Assembly (NCBI GenBank): GCA_937881145.1
Contig: CALGFL010000322.1
Span: forward strand, 1 to 6,076
DNA: 6,076 nucleotides
Reading direction: 5' to 3'
Source: an uncultured Bordetella sp.
GTDB lineage: Bacteria > Pseudomonadota > Gammaproteobacteria > Burkholderiales > Burkholderiaceae_B
Program-made: the position numbers and the translations under genes
Shown: piece by piece, positions 1 to 5,853 of the stretch
Layout of the letters: each line of letters starts with the position of its first letter
Position numbering within the stretch: position 1 is the first letter of the stretch
Notes under the pieces: model-generated
Told to the model about the DNA's origin: nothing
What the model saw: only the letters and a program-made list of their open reading frames with translations
The model's database searches: none

Positions 1-932
1 TGAAGGCGCTGGACGAGATCGTCGCCAAGCTGGAAGGCGGCCGCGTCGACCTGGCCTTCTCGACTCCCGAGAAGGCCGGACTCTCCGACTGCGATGTCGT
101 CTTCTTCGCCACGCCGCACGGCGTGGCCATGGCCCAGGCCAAGGAACTGCTGGCGGCCGGTACCAAGATCATCGATCTGGCCGCCGACTTCCGCCTGCAG
201 GACACTGCGGTCTTCGAGCGCTGGTACAAGATGCCGCACAGCTGCCCGGACATCCTGGCCGAGGCCGCCTATGGCCTGGTCGAGCTCAATCGCGAGGCGG
301 TTGCCCGCGCCCGCGTCATCGGCAACCCCGGCTGCTATCCCACCACCGTCATCCTGGGCCTGGCCCCGCTCATCGAGGGCGGCATCAAGCTGGTCGACAC
401 CCAGACCCTGATCGCCGACTGCAAGTCGGGTGTTTCCGGCGCCGGCCGCAAGGCCGAGGTCGGCTCGCTCTTCTCCGAGGCCTCCGACAACTTCAAGGCG
501 TACGGCGTGGCCGGCCACCGCCATGGGCCCGAAATCGCCGCCCAGCTCGAAAAGCTGGCTGGCGGCCCGGTGCCGCTGACCTTCGTGCCGCACCTGGTGC
601 CCATGATCCGGGGCATGTTCTCCACGATCTACGCCCGCATCCTGCCCCAGGCGCGCGACACCGACTTCCAGAAGCTGTTCGAAGAGCGCTACGCCAACGA
701 GCATTTCGTCGACGTCATGCCGGCTGGCAGCCTGCCCGAGACCCGCTCGGTGCGCGCATCCAATACCTTGCGCATCGCGGTGCAGCGCCCAGGCAACGGT
801 GATCTGCTTATTGTCCTGGTCGTGCAGGACAATCTGGTCAAGGGCGCCGCCGGCCAGGCCGTGCAGAACATGAACCTCATGTTCGGCCTGCCCGAGTCAG
901 CCGGCCTGGACCAGGTCGCTATTCTGCCGTAA
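1..932 (+). CDS. argC: N-acetyl-gamma-glutamyl-phosphate reductase, 3' part (5' end outside window)
   Basis: ArgC reduces N-acetyl-glutamyl-5-phosphate to N-acetylglutamate-5-semialdehyde with NADPH in cytoplasmic arginine biosynthesis. The frame is open from the window edge (first full codon at position 3) to TAA at 930-932, giving 309 visible residues. The alignment-like match to E. coli ArgC (334 aa) runs throughout: [10 protein letters not shown] near residue 32, the active-site segment GNPGCYPTT with catalytic Cys at visible residue 111 (codon 333-335), SGVSGAGRK at 142-150, HRHGPEI at 172-178 carrying the expected catalytic His, [12 protein letters not shown], and the C-terminal [15 protein letters not shown]. 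About 40 N-terminal residues with the Rossmann GxxGxxG NADP-binding loop lie upstream of the window, so the ATG at 123 is internal and not the start. Family assignment is firm. Nothing suggests a broken gene; the truncation is only the window boundary. Confidence 0.96.
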   Translation, partial: KALDEIVAKLEGGRVDLAFSTPEKAGLSDCDVVFFATPHGVAMAQAKELLAAGTKIIDLAADFRLQDTAVFERWYKMPHSCPDILAEAAYGLVELNREAVARARVIGNPGCYPTTVILGLAPLIEGGIKLVDTQTLIADCKSGVSGAGRKAEVGSLFSEASDNFKAYGVAGHRHGPEIAAQLEKLAGGPVPLTFVPHLVPMIRGMFSTIYARILPQARDTDFQKLFEERYANEHFVDVMPAGSLPETRSVRASNTLRIAVQRPGNGDLLIVLVVQDNLVKGAAGQAVQNMNLMFGLPESAGLDQVAILP

Positions 933-965
933 GGGTTATCGCTGCCTCGCCTGGGAAGCCTGGGT

Positions 966-971
966 TATAGT
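966..971 (+). promoter_or_regulatory. Candidate -10 box for erpA (weak)
   Basis: TATAGT matches the sigma70 -10 consensus at 5 of 6 positions and lies 83 bp before the erpA start. The best -35 partner, CTGCCT at 942-947 with an 18-bp spacer, matches only 3 of 6, and there is no extended -10 TGn. A separate promoter for erpA is plausible because of the 122-bp gap after argC, but this site is only a candidate. Confidence 0.3.
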
Positions 972-982
972 GAGGTCATCCT

Positions 983-999
983 GGGCGGACTGTCCGCCC
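983..999. repeat. GC-rich perfect palindrome between argC and erpA
   Basis: GGGCGGAC at 983-990 and GTCCGCCC at 992-999 are exact reverse complements around a single T. As RNA this gives a 7-bp stem with a CTG loop, followed by GTCTTT, so it could be a weak terminator for argC. As DNA it could be a dimeric operator just downstream of the candidate -10 at 966-971. The short downstream T run argues against an efficient terminator. Confidence 0.5.
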
Positions 1000-1043
1000 G
1001 TCTTTACCGTATTGAATTCCGCCGCGGCGCGTGCCGCCCGGCC

Positions 1044-1048
1044 AGGAG
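1044..1048 (+). promoter_or_regulatory. Ribosome binding site of erpA
   Basis: AGGAG lies 6 nt before the ATG at 1055. It decides the start: the frame is open further upstream to a GTG at 1031, which would add eight residues (MPPGQERT) but has no comparable Shine-Dalgarno. The resulting protein also begins MNAVTET, as I recall for Bordetella ErpA. Confidence 0.85.
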
Positions 1049-1054
1049 CGCACC

Positions 1055-1426
1055 ATGAACGCCGTTACCGAAACCGTCGACCTGCAGGCCCCGCCGCCGG
1101 CCCCCCTGATTTTCACCGACTCGGCCGCCGCCAAGGTCAAGGATCTGCTGATTGAAGAAGGCAATCCTGAACTGAAGCTGCGCGTGTTCGTGCAGGGTGG
1201 GGGCTGCTCGGGCTTCCAGTACGGTTTCACCTTCGACGAAACCGTCAACGAAGACGACACCGTGCTCGACAAAGAAGGCGTGCAACTGCTGGTCGACCCC
1301 ATGAGCTTCCAATACCTGGTCGGGGCCGAGATCGACTACAAGGAAGACATCGAAGGCTCGCAATTCGTCATCCGCAACCCGAACGCCAGCACCACCTGCG
1401 GCTGCGGTTCGTCGTTCTCGGTTTAA
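1055..1426 (+). CDS. erpA: Iron-sulfur cluster insertion protein ErpA
   Basis: ErpA is an A-type carrier (HesB/IscA family) that receives Fe-S clusters from the Isc scaffold and delivers them to apoproteins in the cytoplasm; in E. coli its clients include isoprenoid enzymes IspG and IspH. The 123-residue product has the usual family length. The three cluster-ligand cysteines are present: Cys51 in [12 protein letters not shown] and Cys115 and Cys117 in the C-terminal TTCGCGSSF. The acidic [10 protein letters not shown] segment and the [16 protein letters not shown] core are also typical. The first 19 residues are a Pro/Ala-rich non-conserved tail, common in betaproteobacterial copies. IscA is the paralogue most easily confused with it; the sequence and the argC neighbourhood favour ErpA. 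It stands alone between argC and a strong terminator, with a good RBS at 1044-1048. Confidence 0.95.
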   Translation: MNAVTETVDLQAPPPAPLIFTDSAAAKVKDLLIEEGNPELKLRVFVQGGGCSGFQYGFTFDETVNEDDTVLDKEGVQLLVDPMSFQYLVGAEIDYKEDIEGSQFVIRNPNASTTCGCGSSFSV

Positions 1427-1440
1427 GCGCCGAAAGGCGC
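1427..1440 (+). other. Small GAAA-tetraloop hairpin after the erpA stop
   Basis: GCGCC (1427-1431) pairs with GGCGC (1436-1440) around a GAAA tetraloop (GNRA class), starting at the base after the TAA of erpA. No T run follows, so it is not itself a terminator. With the terminator downstream it may protect the 3' end of the erpA transcript; that role is inference. Confidence 0.5.
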
Positions 1441-1452
1441 CGCCATTCAGGC

Positions 1453-1487
1453 AAAAAGCCCCGCGCCGATGCGCGGGGCTTTTTTTT
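1453..1487 (+). terminator. Strong rho-independent terminator of erpA
   Basis: GCCCCGCGC (1458-1466) pairs perfectly with GCGCGGGGC (1471-1479) around a CGAT loop, followed by eight Ts at 1480-1487. The five As at 1453-1457 can extend the stem against the T tract and give a T run on the opposite strand, so it may stop transcription in both directions. It separates erpA from the liv region. Confidence 0.95.
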
Positions 1488-1654
1488 GCCGAATTCGTCC
1501 TAGGGTTTGCCCTGGGCCGGCTGCATATTGTGCAGAAATTCTCATCCGCCTCGTTCCAAAGCGACAAGACGCCCGGGTAAGGCATTTCTATACTTGAAGC
1601 CCTCCATACCCCACGCCTGACGGGCTCGCGCCGCGGCAGGGCATGAAAATCACC

Positions 1655-1666
1655 GTATCCGGATAC
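1655..1666. repeat. Perfect 12-bp palindrome
   Basis: GTATCCGGATAC is exactly self-complementary. It lies about 217 bp before livK and just upstream of the repeat array. It could be a dimer-binding operator or chance; no regulator is recognised. Confidence 0.4.
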
Positions 1667-1678
1667 CGCAGGGATTAA

Positions 1679-1691
1679 GATGAGACTCATC
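1679..1691. repeat. Perfect 13-bp palindrome next to the repeat array
   Basis: GATGAG (1679-1684) and CTCATC (1686-1691) are exact reverse complements around one A. The right arm runs directly into the inverted AGGTAAA copy at 1695-1701. As RNA it would form a 5-bp stem with a GAC loop followed by GTTTTTA, too weak for a confident terminator. Confidence 0.45.
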
Positions 1692-1803
1692 GTTTTTACC
1701 TATGCAGAAAAAAACCCATCGTAGGTAAACTTTCGGGTTGTCGTAGGTAAAACCACCGACTAACTGTTGGTAAAACCATCGATCCGCCTTAGGTAAACTT
1801 TCG
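1692..1803. repeat. Phased AGGTAAA repeat array (putative operator iterons) upstream of livK
   Basis: Four direct copies of a (T/A)(A/T)GGTAAA core begin at 1723, 1745, 1768 and 1791 (steps of 22, 23 and 23 bp), and an inverted copy, TTTACCT, lies at 1695-1701. The first and fourth copies share the exact 13-mer AGGTAAACTTTCG (1723-1735, 1791-1803); the second and third share GGTAAAACCA (1746-1755, 1769-1778). The second is a dyad: GTCG-N2-GGT-AAA-ACC-N2-CGAC at 1740-1760. The third contains TGGT-AAA-ACCA at 1768-1778. About two helical turns between copies would place bound dimers on nearly the same DNA face, as expected for cooperative binding of a transcription factor. The array ends 79 bp before the livK ATG, so it most likely controls this operon. 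The regulator is unknown to me. Confidence 0.75.
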
Positions 1804-1808
1804 ATGGG

Positions 1809-1828
1809 CGCACCGCTTTCCCGGTGCG
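1809..1828 (+). other. Hairpin or palindromic site in the livK leader
   Basis: CGCACCG (1809-1815) pairs perfectly with CGGTGCG (1822-1828) around CTTTCC. No T run follows, so it is not an intrinsic terminator. It sits 54 bp before the livK start and would be a 5'-UTR stem-loop if transcription starts upstream, or an operator near the promoter otherwise. Confidence 0.45.
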
Positions 1829-1882
1829 ACGGGAACTCGAGTTTGTAGTGCACTGTGCATGTCCACATCAGGAGACTAGAGA

Positions 1883-3025
1883 ATGAATCGTTTTACGAAA
1901 ATTGCCGTGATTTCCGCCTTCTCGCTTACGGCGGGTGCGGTCGCGTCCGGCGCGCAAGCGGCTGAAAAGCCCGTCAAGATCGGCGTGCAAGCGCCCATCA
2001 CCGGCGACTACGCCGCCGAAGGCCAAGGCATCCAGAACGGCGTCAAGCTGCTGATCGATCAACAGAACGCCAAGGGCGGCCTGCTGGGCCACAAGATCGA
2101 AATGGTCGTGTGCGACGACGAAGGCAAGCCCGCCACCGCCGCCATTTGCGGCCGCAAGCTCGTCAACGACGGCGTGATCGCCGTGATCGGCACCTACACC
2201 AGCGGCGCCGCCCTGGCCGCCGCGCCGATCTACTCGGCCGCCAAAGTGATCCAGACCTCCGACGGCACCAGCGACGAGCTGACCCAGAAGGGTTGGAAGA
2301 CCTTCTTCCGCAACGCGCCCCCCAACAGCGCCGAAGCGGTGTTCACCGCCCAGTACCTGGTCAAGGCCAAGAAGTACAAGCGCATCGTGGTCCTGACCGA
2401 CCACTCCAGCTACGCGACCGGCCTGGCCGACAGCGTGGTCAAGGAGATCAAGGCCGTGGGCGGCAACGTGGTCGCCAAGGACTTCATCACCGCCGGCACG
2501 CAGGACTACAGCGCCGTGCTGACCAAGATCAAGGCTGAAAACCCCGATGCCGTGTACTTCTCGGGCTACTACACCGACGGCGGCCTGATCCGCGCGCAAA
2601 TGGTGCAACTGGGCATGAAGGCCGCCTTCGTGGGTGGCGACGCCAACCAGAACGAAGCCTTCGCCAAGATCGCCGGCCCCGCCGCTCAAGGCGCGATCAT
2701 TGTCAACATCCCCTCGCCGGACAACCTTCCCTACCCGGAAGCCAAGCAATTCCTGGCGCAGTACGTGAAGGCCTACGGCTCGCAGCCGCCGAGCATCTAC
2801 ACCTTCACCAACGCCGACGGCCTGCGCGCCATCTTCCAGGTGGCTGAAGAGATCAAATCGGTCGAGCCGGCCAAGCTGATTCCCCATCTGCACAACATGA
2901 AGGGCTACAAGGGCCTGACCGGCCCCTTCACGTGGGATGCCAAGGGCGAGCGCGTGGGCAGCCCGTTCACGGCCTTCGAAGTGGAAGCCGACGGTTCCTA
3001 CAAGACCGTGTACCCGACCAACTAA
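1883..3025 (+). CDS. livK: Branched-chain amino acid ABC transporter, periplasmic substrate-binding protein
   Basis: This is the soluble periplasmic receptor of a LIV/HAAT-type importer (type I periplasmic binding fold, LivJ/LivK family). It has 380 residues. An N-terminal Sec signal peptide is evident: MNRFTK, a hydrophobic run over residues 8-22, and a likely cleavage after AQA at residue 26; with no lipobox Cys it should be freely soluble. The mature start VKIGVQAPITGDYAAEGQGIQNG is characteristic. Cys77 and Cys89 are placed like the disulfide pair of E. coli LivJ/LivK. Ligand-pocket regions are recognisable: IGTYTSGAALAAAP (102-115), HSSYATGLADS (174-184), SGYYTDGG (227-234) and GGDANQNEAF (251-260), where Asp253 may take the place of the acidic residue that holds the substrate amino group. 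AGGAG at 1870-1874 lies 8 nt before the ATG. The exact substrate (Leu/Ile/Val or another amino acid) cannot be fixed from sequence. Confidence 0.93.
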   Translation: MNRFTKIAVISAFSLTAGAVASGAQAAEKPVKIGVQAPITGDYAAEGQGIQNGVKLLIDQQNAKGGLLGHKIEMVVCDDEGKPATAAICGRKLVNDGVIAVIGTYTSGAALAAAPIYSAAKVIQTSDGTSDELTQKGWKTFFRNAPPNSAEAVFTAQYLVKAKKYKRIVVLTDHSSYATGLADSVVKEIKAVGGNVVAKDFITAGTQDYSAVLTKIKAENPDAVYFSGYYTDGGLIRAQMVQLGMKAAFVGGDANQNEAFAKIAGPAAQGAIIVNIPSPDNLPYPEAKQFLAQYVKAYGSQPPSIYTFTNADGLRAIFQVAEEIKSVEPAKLIPHLHNMKGYKGLTGPFTWDAKGERVGSPFTAFEVEADGSYKTVYPTN

Positions 3026-3041
3026 GGCCGGAACTCGATAA

Positions 3042-3108
3042 AGCGTCGCGGCCGCGCCCGGCATTGTCCGGGCGCGGGACCGGCGTAGCCGGACGCGGCG
3101 CTGTTTTT
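3042..3108 (+). terminator. livK-livH intergenic three-way-junction RNA with U-tract (putative partial terminator/3' stabiliser)
   Basis: Three nested stems can form together. The outer stem is AGCGTCGCG (3042-3050) with CGCGGCGCT (3094-3102), 9 bp including one U-G pair. Inner hairpin 1 is CCGCGCCCGG (3052-3061) with CCGGGCGCGG (3068-3077), 10 perfect pairs around CATTGT. Inner hairpin 2 is CCGGC (3080-3084) with GCCGG (3088-3092) around GTA. Only four junction bases stay unpaired. A G and five Us (3104-3108) follow the outer stem, the arrangement of an intrinsic terminator. Because livH starts 19 nt later with no obvious promoter, partial readthrough is more likely than a full stop. This would favour livK expression over livHMGF, as known for other binding-protein operons such as malE-malF. 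The pairing is seen directly; function is inferred. Confidence 0.6.
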
Positions 3109-3126
3109 ATCTTCGGAATAGGCAAG

Positions 3127-4027
<901 letters not shown>

Positions 4028-4029
<2 letters not shown>

Positions 4030-4032
4030 GGA
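4028..4032 (+). promoter_or_regulatory. Ribosome binding site of livM, overlapping the livH stop
   Basis: GAGGA overlaps the TGA of livH (4027-4029) and lies 7 nt before the ATG at 4040. It fixes the livM start: the frame is open back to a TTG at 4013, inside livH, but that start has no such site. The overlap makes translational coupling of livM to livH likely. Confidence 0.8.
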
Positions 4033-4039
4033 CTCGAAC

Positions 4040-5020
4040 ATGAACAAGCAAGTTATCGACGCGACGTCCGCGCCGCTCGCGGGCAAACCCACCCTCGGCG
4101 GCTCCCGGCGCGCAGTCTGGATAGGCATCGCGCTGTGGCTGGTCGGGCTGCTGCTGCCGGTGGCCCTGTCGCCCGCCTGGGTGACGATCGGCGGCGTGTT
4201 AGCGATCTACGCCATCGTCGCGTTGTCGCAGGACATTGTGCTGGGCCGCGCGGGCATCTACGACATGGGTCATGCGGTCTATTTCGGCATCGGCGCCTAC
4301 GTCACGGCCGTGCTGTCGCTCAGCTTCGGCTGGCCCGTGCTGTGGACCGTCCCCGTCGGCGTGCTGGTGTCCGCCTTCTTCGGCGCCATCCTGTCCGCAC
4401 CGATCGTCAAGCTGCGCGGCGACTACCTGCTGGTGGTCACCATCGGCTTTAACGCGATCTTCGTGCTGGCCATGAAGAACGACATCTTCGGCCTGACCGG
4501 CGGCCCCGACGGCCTGTTCGGCGTGGCCGGACCGACCGTGTTCGGCCTGGACCTGGGCGACCAGAACTCCCTGTTCTACCTGAACTGGGTGGCGCTGGCC
4601 GTCGTGCTGTGGCTCATGCGCAACCTGAACCGTTCGGCGCTGGGCCGCACCTTCCGCTATCTCAAGTACGACGAGCTGGCCGCCACCACGCTGGGCGTGA
4701 ACTCGCATAAATACAAGGTGGCCGTCTTCGCGCTGGCCGCGGCGATCGCCGGGTTGGCCGGCTCGCTGTTCGCGATGCAGCTGTCGGCGGTGAGCCCCGG
4801 CTCGTTCTCGTTCGCCGACTCGGTCACGCTGTTCGCCATCGTGCTGGTCGGCGGGCAGGCCTCGGTGCCCGGCGTGCTGCTGGGTACCGCCATGATGTTC
4901 GTGGTGCCCCAGATCTTCTCGGGCCTGGCGCAATATCGTTACTTCGTCTTCGGCATTGCCATGATCGTGATCATGGTCCTGCGGCCGCAAGGCATCTGGC
5001 CGGCGCGCAAGGGGGGCTGA
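4040..5020 (+). CDS. livM: Branched-chain amino acid ABC transporter permease LivM
   Basis: LivM is the second channel subunit in the inner membrane. The product has 326 residues, a common length for the family outside enterics (E. coli LivM is about 425). It opens with a hydrophilic stretch of about 24 residues before the first membrane segment (WIGIALWLVGLLLPVAL). Family landmarks appear in order: GRAGIYDMGHAVYFGIGAY (69-87), KLRGDYLLVVTIGF (124-137), TGGPDGLFG (153-161), the ATPase-contact loop DELAATTLGVN (211-221), VGGQASVPGVLLG (270-282) and the terminal LRPQGIWP. The first landmark differs from the commoner GQLSLGHAAFFGIGAY by reading IYDMGHA, a change near the substrate path in homologues. 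The gene starts 10 bp after livH and ends 5 bp before livG. Confidence 0.94.
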   Translation: MNKQVIDATSAPLAGKPTLGGSRRAVWIGIALWLVGLLLPVALSPAWVTIGGVLAIYAIVALSQDIVLGRAGIYDMGHAVYFGIGAYVTAVLSLSFGWPVLWTVPVGVLVSAFFGAILSAPIVKLRGDYLLVVTIGFNAIFVLAMKNDIFGLTGGPDGLFGVAGPTVFGLDLGDQNSLFYLNWVALAVVLWLMRNLNRSALGRTFRYLKYDELAATTLGVNSHKYKVAVFALAAAIAGLAGSLFAMQLSAVSPGSFSFADSVTLFAIVLVGGQASVPGVLLGTAMMFVVPQIFSGLAQYRYFVFGIAMIVIMVLRPQGIWPARKGG

Positions 5021-5025
5021 TCCGC

Positions 5026-5853
5026 ATGGAAAAGAACAATCAAGCGGCAGCCGAGACGCTGCTGGAACTGGACAACGTGGGCATCAGCTTCGGCGGCCTG
5101 CGGGCCGTCGACCAACTGGGCTTTCGCATCGAGCGTGGCCAGATCGTGGCCCTGATCGGCCCCAACGGCGCCGGCAAGACCACGGTATTCAACCTGATCA
5201 CGGGCGTGTACAAACCGACCGACGGCCACGTGCGCTGGCGCGGCCGCGATGTCACGGGCCTGGCGCCGCACCGCATCGCCGAACTCGGCATCCGGCGCAC
5301 GTTCCAGACCATCCGCCTGTTTTCCGACATGACGGTGCTCGAGAACGTGATCGCAGGCCAGCACCTGCACATCCGCCAGCGCTGGTGGCAGGGCCTTTTG
5401 AACACACCGGCGCAGCGCCGCGAAGAGCAGGTCCTGGTGGACAAGGCGATGGCGGTGCTCGAGCGCCTGGACCTGGCCGACGTGGCCAACGAAGAAGCCA
5501 CTTCGCTGGCCTACGGCGTGCAGCGGCGCGTGGAACTGGCGCGCTGCCTGGTGGCCGACCCCGAACTGATCATTCTCGACGAGCCGGCCGCCGGCTTGAA
5601 CGAAAACGAATCGGCCGAACTGAACGCCACGATCCGTGCGATCCGCGACAGCGGCGTCACCGTCATCCTGGTCGAGCACGACATGAGCGTGGTGATGAAC
5701 GTGGCGGACAACATCGTCGTGATCAACTTCGGCAAGAAGATCGCCGAAGGCAATCCGGACGCGATCCGCAGCAACCCGCTCGTGATCGAAGCCTATCTGG
5801 GCCAGGACGACGAGGAAGAGGCGCTGGCGCACGAAGGACAAGCAAACTCATGA
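5026..5853 (+). CDS. livG: Branched-chain amino acid ABC transporter ATP-binding protein LivG
   Basis: LivG is one of the two cytoplasmic ATPases; it pairs with LivF and drives transport. The 275-residue protein carries all nucleotide-binding motifs: Walker A GPNGAGKTT (45-53), Q-loop Gln94 in RRTFQTIRLF, signature LAYGVQRRVELAR (161-173), Walker B LIILDEP (181-187), D-loop AAGLN, and switch His218 in VEHDM. The insertion after VLENVIAG, running through WWQGLLNTPAQRREEQ (120-135), is typical of LivG and separates it from the shorter LivF. The signature reads LAYGV where the family usually has a Gln or Asp in the fifth position. The acidic tail (DDEEEALAHEG) is non-conserved. AAGGGGGG at 5009-5016, within the last codons of livM, can serve as RBS 9 nt before the ATG. 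The gene overlaps livF by 4 bp. Confidence 0.96.
   Translation: MEKNNQAAAETLLELDNVGISFGGLRAVDQLGFRIERGQIVALIGPNGAGKTTVFNLITGVYKPTDGHVRWRGRDVTGLAPHRIAELGIRRTFQTIRLFSDMTVLENVIAGQHLHIRQRWWQGLLNTPAQRREEQVLVDKAMAVLERLDLADVANEEATSLAYGVQRRVELARCLVADPELIILDEPAAGLNENESAELNATIRAIRDSGVTVILVEHDMSVVMNVADNIVVINFGKKIAEGNPDAIRSNPLVIEAYLGQDDEEEALAHEGQANS
5834..5838 (+). promoter_or_regulatory. Ribosome binding site of livF inside livG
   Basis: AAGGA lies within the last codons of livG, 11 nt before the livF ATG at 5850. The spacing is a little long. The start codon overlaps the livG stop as ATGA (5850-5853), so livF is probably translated largely by ribosomes finishing livG. Confidence 0.55.

Larger units (their letters stand above)
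1488..1882. promoter_or_regulatory. Gene-free upstream regulatory region of the liv operon
   Basis: This stretch of about 395 bp has no credible gene. Its first half (1488-1650) shows no clear structure beyond an isolated TATACT at 1589-1594, which lacks a -35 at a workable distance. The second half is dense in repeats and palindromes: a 12-bp palindrome (1655-1666), a 13-bp palindrome (1679-1691), the AGGTAAA repeat array (1692-1803), a hairpin (1809-1828) and an 8-bp palindrome AGTGCACT (1847-1854). Base composition drops sharply, with 50 G+C of 120 in 1681-1800 against clearly GC-rich flanking genes. I find no convincing sigma70 promoter here by eye; the livK promoter probably needs an activator or uses a divergent consensus. 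Confidence 0.75.

Noticed and set aside
948..964. Short direct repeat GCCTGGG at 948-954 and 958-964 after argC
   Set aside because: Only 7 bp and two copies in a GC-rich spacer; chance is an adequate explanation.
1589..1594. TATACT as the -10 box of a livK promoter
   Set aside because: There is no -35-like sequence 16-19 bp upstream and no extended -10, and it lies almost 290 bp before livK.
1004..1690. 228-codon minus-strand open frame opposite erpA and its terminator
   Set aside because: It runs antisense through a clearly coding gene and through a strong terminator stem, and the composition is that of a GC-rich shadow frame.
1692..1803. CRISPR array or plasmid replication iterons as an explanation for the repeats
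   Set aside because: The conserved core is only about 7-13 bp and the intervals are too short for CRISPR spacers. There is no rep gene or origin nearby, and the position before livK fits transcription control better.
1650..1868. 72-codon open frame on the minus strand across the livK leader
   Set aside because: It spans the operator repeats, has no Shine-Dalgarno before its ATG, shows no domain I recognise, and its translated repeats simply reflect the DNA repeats. A small unknown protein is not excluded but is unsupported.
3048..3055. GCGGCCGC palindrome taken as a separate site in the livK-livH spacer
   Set aside because: It is explained by the overlapping stems of the three-way junction and needs no separate function.
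1868..3064. 398-codon minus-strand open frame opposite livK
   Set aside because: Rich in Gly, Val, His, Asp and Leu, as expected for the mirror of a GC-rich gene; livK in the other strand has a signal peptide, RBS and full family match.
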